Shown here: positions 14,398 to 20,483 of the stretch, in pieces
Position numbering within the stretch: position 1 is the stretch's first letter
Layout of the letters: every line of letters begins with the position of its first letter
NCBI GenBank assembly: GCA_012517755.1
Contig: JAAYUH010000057.1
Coordinates: 1 to 20,483 of the forward strand
Origin: a bacterium
GTDB taxonomy: Bacteria > Caldisericota > Caldisericia > B22-G15
Length of the DNA: 20,483 nt
Reading direction: 5' to 3'
Made by a program: the position numbers and the translations under genes
The notes under the pieces: generated by a model
What the model was told of the DNA's origin: nothing
Seen by the model: only the letters and a program-made list of their open reading frames with translations
The model's database searches: none

Positions 14398-15051
14398 AAA
14401 TAGAGGATTTTGGTTTAAGTCAGGAAGAGTACGATGAAAAACTCGAAGTTAGAAGATAAGCAATTTATCAGATTGAAAAGGGATTAAGAACACCCGGAAT
14501 TAAGTTTATAAAAAATAGAAGATGTTTTTAATGTTCCAATAAATTATTTTTTGGATGAGGATAGTTTGGTAATAACTTCAAGTGAAAAGTTCAATTTATT
14601 ATCATTGATAAAATCACTTGATGAAAATGAAAGAGAAAAAGTTTTAGACTTTCTATATAAATTAAAAGGAATCCCTATAAAAAAGATGCCTGTTTTAGGA
14701 TATGTAAAAGCAAGAGAGCCTCTCATTATTAACCCAGAAAATGAACCAATAAAATATCTTGAACTACCTTATGAAGAAACAAAAAATGCTGAATATTCAT
14801 TAATTGTTAAAAGCGACAGTATGAAGGAAAAAGGAATACTCGAAAATGAATATATTCTTTTAAATGAAAAACTATAAGTTGAAAATAGAGATTTGGTTGT
14901 TGCAATAATCAATGGTGAAGCAACTTTTAAGATTTTTGTTATTGAAGGGGGAAGAAAAATTCTAAAACAAGCGAATTATGATTATAAAGAGATTGAATTA
15001 AGAGAAGGAGATGATATAAAATTAATTAAAGTTATAAAAACTTGGAGATGA
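14398..15051 (+). pseudogene. Decayed XRE-S24 (LexA/CI-like) repressor
   Basis: Reading across lesions gives GLSQEEYDEKLEVRR-stop-AIYQIEKGLRTPG, a Cro/CI helix-turn-helix. DVFNVPINYFLDED, a linker, LGYVKAREPL, then VKSDSMKEKGILENEY (S24 serine region), stop, VENRDLVVAIINGEATFKIF (S24 lysine region) and IKLIKVIKTWR complete it. Lesions are TAA 14457-14459 within the HTH (aligned with a usual Ser, so TCA to TAA would explain it), a one-base excess in the A-run 14510-14515, and TAA 14875-14877 between the serine and lysine. The N-terminus is missing, replaced by the REP-like cluster. A 109-codon open stretch from TTG 14551 survives but would lack both HTH and catalytic lysine. The last stop overlaps the next gene's start as ATGA, a relic of coupling. 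Confidence 0.85.
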
Positions 15052-15923
15052 ATTTGGAAACTATACCTATATTATTGGTTATTTTATCTGCACTAATACA
15101 TAGTTTATGGAACTTTTTTTTCAAGAAAAGTAAAGATAGTTCAATTTTTATTTTTTGGGCAAAGATTTTTGAAATTATCTTTTATTTTCCTGTTGTTGTT
15201 TTCCTTTTATTAAAACAGGGTTTAAATTATAAAGGTTTAATTCCTATTTTTTTAAGTGGAACAATTCATTTCTTTTATTGGTTTTTCTTATCTTCTGGAT
15301 ACAACATATCCGACCTTTCTCTTGTTTACCCAATTTCAAGATCTTCTCCTTTATTAACATTATTTTTCTCTTTTTTGTTTTTTGATGAAAGGGTTACATT
15401 TTTAGGATTTATAGGAATTTTACTGATTTTATTAGGAATATATTTCATTTCAATTAACAGTTTTAATTTAAAAAATTTTTTAACTGTTTTTAATAGAGAT
15501 AATAAAGGACTTATATTTGCATTTCTAACATTAATTACTGTCACATTTTATTCCCTTGTAGATAAAATTGGTGCAAATTATGTAAATCCTGTTGTGTATG
15601 TTTATTTTATTGAACTTGTTTCATTAATCCCTTTCACTATTTTTATCCTTTTAAATAAGAAAAAAGATGATTTATTTAAAATTTTAAAAAAAGATAAAAT
15701 AAATATTATCTTTACATCAATTGCAATTATATTATCTTATTCACTAATAATATTTGTTATGAGAATTTCTAAATTGAGTTATGTTGTATCAATTAGAGAA
15801 GTCGGAATAGTATTTGGTGTTTTATTAGGGATAATATTCCTTAAAGAAAAGTATGGATTGATTAGGATAACTTCATCAATTATAATATTTATAGGAATTT
15901 TATTAATTTCCTTCTTTGGATAA
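15048..15923 (+). CDS. EamA/DMT-superfamily transporter
   Basis: 291 aa from ATG 15048; TTG 15054 with GGAG at 6-nt spacing is an equally possible start. Ten hydrophobic helices are visible in two homologous halves, each an EamA repeat. The first contains LVYPISRSSPLLTLFFSFLFFDERVTFLGFIGILLILLGI, the second SYVVSIREVGIVFGVLLGIIFLKEKYGLIRITSSIIIFIGI; the P-I-S/R...E(R/K) pattern near the end of each half is typical of the family. DMT proteins export or import small metabolites such as amino acids or nucleotide-sugar precursors; the substrate here is unknown. It follows the broken repressor with an ATGA overlap, so it may once have been controlled by it. It converges on preA with a 55-nt gap that has no clear terminator. 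Confidence 0.88.
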   Translation: MNLETIPILLVILSALIHSLWNFFFKKSKDSSIFIFWAKIFEIIFYFPVVVFLLLKQGLNYKGLIPIFLSGTIHFFYWFFLSSGYNISDLSLVYPISRSSPLLTLFFSFLFFDERVTFLGFIGILLILLGIYFISINSFNLKNFLTVFNRDNKGLIFAFLTLITVTFYSLVDKIGANYVNPVVYVYFIELVSLIPFTIFILLNKKKDDLFKILKKDKINIIFTSIAIILSYSLIIFVMRISKLSYVVSIREVGIVFGVLLGIIFLKEKYGLIRITSSIIIFIGILLISFFG

Positions 15924-15978
15924 TTAGCTTTTAATTGTTTTCTTAAATTTTTTATTTCATAATTTCAATATATTTATC

Positions 15979-17220
15979 TCATAATTTTGATGGAGGTGGT
16001 GTATAAATTTTCTTTCCCTTAATCTCTTTAAATGTAATTAAAGGAGGATTATCAATTGGACAAACAAAGGAGCATATCATACAACTATAACATTTCTCTT
16101 CGTCAGGTATTGGTCTTCTCTTTTTAGAATCCCACTCTATACATTGACCTCCAGCATCTTGACAGGCGATATAACATACTCCACACCCAATACATCTATC
16201 AAGATCGAATTGTGCAGCACCTTGTCTTGATAAATCAAAATCTTTTGTTTCATAGAAATTCGGTAATGCCTTTCCAACAATATCTTCAACTTTATTAAAA
16301 CCTTTATCTTCCATATAAAATGACAATCCCTCGACTAAATCTTCAGCTAATCTGTGTCCATATTTAACAATACTTGTAGTCATTTGAACAAGAGAAGCTC
16401 CACCGAGTAGAAATTCAACAACATCAACCCATGTTTCTATACCACCACAACCAGCAAGAGGTAATCCTAATTCCTCTTTTTTTGCAAGCTCAACAATACA
16501 TTTTAGAGATATAGGTTTAATTCCAGGTCCTGAATACCCACTTAAAGCACCTTTTCCGAAAATATTTGGACAAGGCACAAAATTATTAATATCAATATTA
16601 GTTATTGCTCTTACTGTATTAACAGCAGTAATACCATCAGCACCAGCCTCTTTAGCATACATAGCTGGTTCTGTTATATCAGTAACATTTGATGTTAATT
16701 TAGCAAAAACTGGAATCTTAACATTTCTTTTGACTATATCAGTAAAATCTCCAACGAGTTTAAATGCCTGACCAACTTTCATTCCAGAACCTTCAACAGA
16801 CATATGAGGACAGGAAAAATTCAATTCAAGCATGTCAGCTCCAGCATCTTCAAAAACTTGTGCAAGATATTTCCACTCCTCTTTATTAAAACCCATAATA
16901 TTAACCATAACTGGATTGTTTGGATAATGTTTTTTCAACCACTTGACATCCTGAATGTTATCTTCAAGGGGCCTGTCTGTAGTTTGTTCTACATTTTGAA
17001 GACCAACTAATTTTTTACTTCCTAAATTATAGGAATGCATCCTTGGAGCTGGATTTATTATTTCTACTGATGGACCTCCAATACCCTTAAAAGATACACC
17101 TCCAAATCCAGCATCAAAAGCTCTCGCTACCATCTCAGCAGTATTACTTACAACTGATGAAGATAACAAAAATGGATTTGGAAATTTTACTCCACATACT
17201 GTTATACTTAAATCTTTCAT
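15979..17220 (-). CDS. preA: NAD-dependent dihydropyrimidine dehydrogenase subunit PreA
   Basis: 413 aa, close to E. coli PreA (411). The FMN-binding dihydroorotate-dehydrogenase-like barrel spans about 3-310, with NFSCPH at 134-139, AKLTSNVTDI at 173-182, AVNTVRAITNIDI at 199-211 and SGYSGPGIKPISL at 227-239. Two 4Fe-4S motifs follow: C343-C346-C349-C353 and C377-C380-C383-C387. With PreT it forms the NADH-dependent reductase of uracil and thymine to dihydropyrimidines (reversible). The position of the mammalian DPD active-site cysteine (ACGQ) reads KVGQ at 148-151; from memory E. coli PreA reads DVGQ there, so this is probably normal for the family. GGAGG precedes the start, 17 nt after preT. 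Confidence 0.92.
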   Translation of the reverse strand: MKDLSITVCGVKFPNPFLLSSSVVSNTAEMVARAFDAGFGGVSFKGIGGPSVEIINPAPRMHSYNLGSKKLVGLQNVEQTTDRPLEDNIQDVKWLKKHYPNNPVMVNIMGFNKEEWKYLAQVFEDAGADMLELNFSCPHMSVEGSGMKVGQAFKLVGDFTDIVKRNVKIPVFAKLTSNVTDITEPAMYAKEAGADGITAVNTVRAITNIDINNFVPCPNIFGKGALSGYSGPGIKPISLKCIVELAKKEELGLPLAGCGGIETWVDVVEFLLGGASLVQMTTSIVKYGHRLAEDLVEGLSFYMEDKGFNKVEDIVGKALPNFYETKDFDLSRQGAAQFDLDRCIGCGVCYIACQDAGGQCIEWDSKKRRPIPDEEKCYSCMICSFVCPIDNPPLITFKEIKGKKIYTPPPSKL

Positions 17221-17237
17221 ATATATTTCCTCCTACT

Positions 17238-18587
17238 TTATTTATTTAAATAATTTATTATTGATTTTGCTCCTCTTTTTCCATCTCTAACTGCATTAAC
17301 AGCAAGACTCGGCCCACTAACAACTTCTCCACCTGCAAATATCCCTTTAACTGAAGTTTCTAAACTTTCTTTATCAACTTTAATGTATCCTTTATCATCA
17401 AATGTTACTGAAGGTAAAAGTTCTTTAATCTTAGGATCAACCCCTGATCCAATCGCAAATATAACAAAATCAACATTAAATGAAAATTCTGAATTTAGTA
17501 TCTCTTTTATATTAGAGGGAGAAAAATCTCCTTTTTTTAATAATTTAACTTCATTTCCTTTTACGCCAATAACTTTACCATCTTTTGTTGTAATTTCTTT
17601 AATTTGACTTTGAGGTTTGATTATAACATAATGATCTATGGCTTTATGTAAATCTGCCTTATCAGCAGGTAGATCTTCCATTGATTCAAGAGATATACAA
17701 TAAACATTATTAGCATTAAGAAGTTTGCATGTCGTTGCAACATCCATTGCAACAGAACCCCCTCCAATAATTGCTACATTTTTATTTTTAATTTTATCTG
17801 CAATTTCTTCAACCTTATCACTGTTTATTTGCCACAAGAAGTCTTGATAAGTAAAAACATCTTTAGAATCTGAACCGGGGATTTTCAATCTATATGCATT
17901 GGTTAAACCTGTTGATACAAAAATAGCCTTAAAACTATCTTTTAATAGATTTTCAATTGAGCCTTTGTCTTTAAATTCATAATTAGTTTTTACTTTAACT
18001 CCTAAATTCAAAACATCTTCTATTTCTCTGTCTAAAAAATCATCATTCAATTTAAAAGGGGGTATTCCATATCTTAAAATTCCACCTAATTTTTCATTTT
18101 TCTCAAAAATAGTGACATTATAACCTTTTTTAGCAAGTTCAGCTGCACAAGTTAATCCAGCTGGTCCAGAACCAATAACTGCGACATTAACATTTTTATC
18201 TTTCTCTTTAGTAATTGGGTTGAAGCCTATATCCCATCCATATTCAACAAGAAATCTTTGAAGCTTTCCAATGTTTATTACTCTATCAATTCCACTTGCA
18301 AGACATTTTTCTTCACATAATTTATCAACAGGACAAACAAGACCACAGATGCCACCAAGAATATTGTTATCTTTAATAACCTTAAATGCCCCTTTTAAAT
18401 TTCTCAATCTTAATTTTTTTATAAATCTACCTGGCTCTACCTCTGCTGGACAACCCTGACTGCATAGTGGATCATAACAGAGTAGACATCTGTCAGCTTC
18501 AACTATTGCTTGGCTTAAAGTGTAGGGTTTTTCAATTTGAAAATACTCATCTTTTTTAGAATTAGCCTTTTTTCCCTCTTGTTTCAT
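17238..18587 (-). CDS. preT: NAD-dependent dihydropyrimidine dehydrogenase subunit PreT (glutamate-synthase-small-subunit-like flavoprotein)
   Basis: 449 aa. The N-terminal Fe-S domain has cysteines C34, C37, C42 and C46 (CLLCYDPLCSQGC) and C81, C85, C91 and C95. The FAD-binding VIGSGPAG is at 137-144, the NAD(P)-binding IIGGGSVAMD at 273-282, and the second FAD contact GIFAGGE at 415-421. This is the layout of GltD, NfnB and PreT. Location next to preA identifies it as PreT, which passes electrons from NADH through FAD and Fe-S centres to PreA. Its own ribosome binding site is GAGGTGAAGT. It lies 43 nt downstream of the HTH ORF; whether it is cotranscribed with that is unclear. It is slightly longer than E. 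coli PreT (412) because of an extended N-terminus. Confidence 0.9.
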   Translation of the reverse strand: MKQEGKKANSKKDEYFQIEKPYTLSQAIVEADRCLLCYDPLCSQGCPAEVEPGRFIKKLRLRNLKGAFKVIKDNNILGGICGLVCPVDKLCEEKCLASGIDRVINIGKLQRFLVEYGWDIGFNPITKEKDKNVNVAVIGSGPAGLTCAAELAKKGYNVTIFEKNEKLGGILRYGIPPFKLNDDFLDREIEDVLNLGVKVKTNYEFKDKGSIENLLKDSFKAIFVSTGLTNAYRLKIPGSDSKDVFTYQDFLWQINSDKVEEIADKIKNKNVAIIGGGSVAMDVATTCKLLNANNVYCISLESMEDLPADKADLHKAIDHYVIIKPQSQIKEITTKDGKVIGVKGNEVKLLKKGDFSPSNIKEILNSEFSFNVDFVIFAIGSGVDPKIKELLPSVTFDDKGYIKVDKESLETSVKGIFAGGEVVSGPSLAVNAVRDGKRGAKSIINYLNK

Positions 18588-18630
18588 ACTTCACCTCGAT
18601 TTTTAATAAGATATATGAATATAATAACAT

Positions 18631-19365
18631 TTAATTTTTAAAATTTAATTCTATTTTCTTATTTTTATATGCTATGTCTAATTTTTCTAAAAGTCTATTG
18701 AATTTTACCCTCTCCCATTTCGAGAAAGAGTAATAAGAAAGAACACAAGAATTAGAATTTAAATTTAGTGATTCAATAATGTCATTATGTTTAAATCTTA
18801 TATCTGAATTGATTCCTAAAATGTGAGATATTTTATTGAATCTGATATAGTTTCTTATGAAAATATCAAGAATTTCTCTCTCATTTTCTTTAATATTGAG
18901 ATAAAAATTTATAATAAAATTTAATTTTGCTTTATCAATGTTATCAGAAAATTTCAAAATTAAATCTCTTCTTCCCTTAATAAATGTTGGAGGATTTAAA
19001 ATATACGATATAAACCTTTTTGTTTCATATCTTTTCTGAGTAAAATTAATAAAGTTATCAAAATCATTACCAATAAGATATATAATCTTTTTTAAAACAT
19101 CTTTTTTTATTAAATATTTATATAAATCTTTTCTATTAAAAAGAGCCATATAAGTTGAAACAATCAATTTATTTCTTTCAATTTCACTTTTCTCTTTCAA
19201 ATATTCAACTGAATTCTTAAAATTTTGATCAATTTTAATCTTAATAATTTCAGAAAATATCTCATTCGGTATATTATTATCAATATCAATGTTTAATCCA
19301 TTAATCAATTTTCTTATTGTATCTCCTCTAATATTTTTTGTTTTTCCATTTAAAATATTACTCAA
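18631..19365 (-). CDS. HTH-containing protein, probably the 3' part of a frameshifted TPR-HTH gene
   Basis: 244 aa from TTG 19365, which has no ribosome binding site. The frame is open further up to a TAA at 19465-19467 but has no ATG, GTG or TTG there. The translated upstream part (FEKLFKKTDKKYKKASKLTKISRN) joins LSNILNGKTKNIRGDTIRKLINGLNID to make a complete Cro/CI-type HTH. The true coding sequence therefore starts before the TTG. The following 190 residues are helical and basic with no recognised domain. The preceding TPR ORF is in the +1 frame relative to this and overlaps the open region. One added A in the A-run at 19450-19454 would fuse them into a single protein of about 570 residues. 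Function unknown; a regulatory role is inferred from the HTH. Confidence 0.6.
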   Translation of the reverse strand: MSNILNGKTKNIRGDTIRKLINGLNIDIDNNIPNEIFSEIIKIKIDQNFKNSVEYLKEKSEIERNKLIVSTYMALFNRKDLYKYLIKKDVLKKIIYLIGNDFDNFINFTQKRYETKRFISYILNPPTFIKGRRDLILKFSDNIDKAKLNFIINFYLNIKENEREILDIFIRNYIRFNKISHILGINSDIRFKHNDIIESLNLNSNSCVLSYYSFSKWERVKFNRLLEKLDIAYKNKKIELNFKN

Positions 19366-19385
19366 TTTGTTTCTTGAAATTTTTG

Positions 19386-20306
19386 TTAATTTTGAAGCTT
19401 TTTTATATTTTTTATCTGTTTTTTTAAATAATTTCTCAAATTTGAACTGTTTTTGTAAAGATTTTTATCAAAATTTATCTCAAATTTTCTAATCTCATTC
19501 AATAGATTGCTGTATTTATTTTTTACAAAATCATCATCTTTATAAATGTTTATTATTTCACCTGTTTCAAATATCCTGTAAAAATTCAATTTTCTTTCGA
19601 TATTAAAAATTGTATCTAAAATATAAAAATAGATTTTTGGATCTTCAAAGTAGTAAGCAAGATAATAAATTCCTTTTTCTGCATAATAGAGAGATTTAAA
19701 AGGTTTTTCATTCATTAAATACCATGAAATGTCATTATAACAAGTAATAATACCAGATGGATGTGGAATTTTCGCTGCAATTTGTAAACCCTTTTGATAA
19801 TAGAATATACCTTTTTCTATTCTACCCTCTTTTATCTCTCTTCTTGCTTTTCCTATCAACAAAAAAAGTTTAGTAGAAGGAGAAATTTCCTTATCTTTAC
19901 CCCAGAACCCTGATTTTGATAAATTTGAATCCTCATTCATAAGTGAGTAATTTATTAATAATAGATTGGTAATTTTTCTAACTGATGGTGGAATTTTTTT
20001 ATATTCTTTTCTTATTTTGTTATATAAAATTTTAAATTTCTCTATATCTTTAAGATAAAATAGAATTATAAATTTATTAGATAGTAATAAATAATAGAGA
20101 GATTTATTTTCTTTACACTTTTTTAAACCAGAATTTACCTCTTTTAAAGCTTTCTCATATTCCCTTTTCCAGATATATTCTAATGATCTTAAATAGTTTT
20201 TATAACAAACATCTATTTTATTATCTAATAAATAACTCAAAACTGGTTTAGAATATGAACCCAAATCAAAAATTTTTTTAGTTAATATAGGCAATTTAAT
20301 ATTCAT
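19386..20306 (-). CDS. TPR-like helical protein, probably the 5' part of the frameshifted TPR-HTH gene
   Basis: 306 aa, rich in Lys, Ile, Tyr and Phe, with no signal peptide. Degenerate TPR-like helical hairpins are visible, for example YEKALKEVNSGLKKCKENKSLYYLLL (about 49-74) and GRIEKGIFYYQKGLQIAAKIPHPSGIITCYNDISWYLM (about 159-196), followed by SLYYAEKGIYYLAYYFEDPKIYFYILDTI. The terminus after about KNLYKNS (280) becomes low-complexity Lys/Asn, as expected if the ribosome has left the original frame. The start ATG 20306 has no Shine-Dalgarno, while a TATAAT box lies 12 nt upstream (20319-20324), so the message may be nearly leaderless. The partner domain is the HTH protein in the -1 frame downstream. 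Function unknown. Confidence 0.65.
   Translation of the reverse strand: MNIKLPILTKKIFDLGSYSKPVLSYLLDNKIDVCYKNYLRSLEYIWKREYEKALKEVNSGLKKCKENKSLYYLLLSNKFIILFYLKDIEKFKILYNKIRKEYKKIPPSVRKITNLLLINYSLMNEDSNLSKSGFWGKDKEISPSTKLFLLIGKARREIKEGRIEKGIFYYQKGLQIAAKIPHPSGIITCYNDISWYLMNEKPFKSLYYAEKGIYYLAYYFEDPKIYFYILDTIFNIERKLNFYRIFETGEIINIYKDDDFVKNKYSNLLNEIRKFEINFDKNLYKNSSNLRNYLKKQIKNIKKLQN
19419..19454 (-). other. Frame-junction zone between the TPR ORF and the HTH ORF
   Basis: The zone holds a five-A run (19450-19454) and a seven-A run (19419-19425), read on the minus strand. Adding one A in the first run gives a continuous reading LYKKQFKFEKLFKKTD. Alternatively, a -1 slip on AAA AAA in the second run reaches the same downstream frame. 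A sequencing error, a real mutation, phase variation and programmed slippage are all compatible. Confidence 0.6.
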
Positions 20307-20318
20307 CTTTTTAAAAAT

Positions 20319-20334
20319 ATTATATCATATTATA
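20319..20334 (-). promoter_or_regulatory. Twin TATAAT boxes upstream of the TPR ORF
   Basis: Two exact TATAAT hexamers on the minus strand (20329-20334 and 20319-20324), 10 nt apart. The nearer one leaves 12 nt to the ATG at 20306. No good -35 is seen; an A/T-tract repeat (AAAATTTTAA-like, about 20351-20371) just upstream could act as an UP-type or bent-DNA element. Confidence 0.45.
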
Positions 20335-20430
20335 TGTACCCTTATAGATAAAATTTTAAAAAATTTTAAAAGTAGAAAAAATTATGTTAAAAAAATTCAG
20401 TCATAATAATAGTTTTTAGAGGTAAAAAAT

Positions 20431-20458
20431 TTGACAATCACTTGATAAATTTTATTCT
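20431..20458 (+). promoter_or_regulatory. Promoter of the gene entering at the right edge
   Basis: TTGACA at 20431-20436, 16 nt, then TATTCT at 20453-20458 on the plus strand. An AAGGAGG ribosome binding site (20465-20471) and an ATG follow. The predicted 5' end would fall at or just before the ribosome binding site. Confidence 0.5.
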
Positions 20459-20477
20459 TAAAAAAAGGAGGCTAAGA

Positions 20478-20483
20478 ATGAAA
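20478..20483 (+). CDS. First two codons of a plus-strand gene leaving the window
   Basis: AAAAAAAGGAGG ends 6 nt before ATG AAA at the right edge. The ribosome binding site is as strong as any in the window, so this is very likely the start of a real gene, divergent from the TPR-HTH locus. Its product cannot be told. Confidence 0.7.

Noticed and set aside
14544..14726. Minus-strand 60-codon open frame inside the S24 region
   Set aside because: No RBS, and the plus-strand reading is clearly homologous to S24 repressors.
7185..15051. UAA reassigned as a sense codon, because both livG and the S24 gene contain in-frame TAA
   Set aside because: TAA terminates several intact genes here at the expected length (methyltransferase, preT, EamA), and the S24 gene also has a frameshift. 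Local mutation or read error explains the data better.
13366..15051. Active prophage region (amidase, small protein, CI-like repressor)
   Set aside because: No integrase, terminase, capsid, tail or attachment sites are present. At most it is a remnant, and the amidase may be a normal cellular gene.
15924..15978. Terminator between the converging EamA and preA genes
   Set aside because: Only AT-rich sequence without a stem of useful G+C was found.

Overview
The window is strongly AT-rich, densely coded, and mostly transcribed from the minus strand. Most genes have strong AAAGGAGG-type ribosome binding sites. The gene content points to a low-GC, probably anaerobic and possibly thermophilic bacterium: NAD-dependent dihydropyrimidine dehydrogenase (PreTA), CoA-transferase/thiolase chemistry, and the 'copper amine oxidase N-terminal' stalk repeats common in low-GC anaerobes. 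The sequence alone does not fix the genus. No rRNA, tRNA, CRISPR array or insertion sequence was seen.

Region 1 (1-12500, minus strand) reads as one long operon. A consensus promoter (TTGACA-16-TATAAT, 12451-12478) is bracketed by two copies of a palindrome with core AGGTGAATCACCT. Downstream, in order of transcription, are an alpha/beta hydrolase, an unusual KAS III-like protein, a FabG-type SDR, a branched-chain-amino-acid-type (LIV) binding protein carrying two stalk repeats, a terminator-like hairpin, the ATPases LivG and LivF, and the permeases LivH and LivM. A double-length tandem TetR regulator, a class I CoA-transferase, a thiolase, a methyltransferase and a YkoF-like thiamine-binding protein (cut by the window edge) complete it. 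The genes suggest import of a carboxylic acid or ester, hydrolysis, CoA activation, oxidoreduction at C3 and thiolytic cleavage to acetyl-CoA. Ketone-body or 3-hydroxyacid-like substrates fit, but the real substrate is unknown.

Region 2 (12500-14220, minus strand) holds a TPR protein whose start looks leaderless. Beyond it a strong promoter drives a 54-aa basic protein coupled (TTGA overlap) to a cytoplasmic amidase_2 (endolysin/AmpD-like) protein.

Region 3 (14230-15923, plus strand) holds three degenerate copies of a REP-like GTCATTCC...GGAATCC repeat. They abut a broken XRE-S24 (LexA/CI-like) repressor with two in-frame stops and a frameshift. The repressor is followed, with an ATGA overlap, by an EamA/DMT transporter.

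Region 4 (15979-20483) holds preA and preT, then a TPR ORF and an HTH ORF that look like one gene split by a one-base shift in an A-run. At the right edge a new plus-strand gene starts with its own promoter and RBS.

The observations most worth following are the hydrolase/KAS III/SDR/LIV/tandem-TetR/CoA-transferase operon with its operator-promoter sandwich, the in-frame TAA in livG, the KAS III homologue lacking the canonical His and Asn, and the stalk-LivK fusion.
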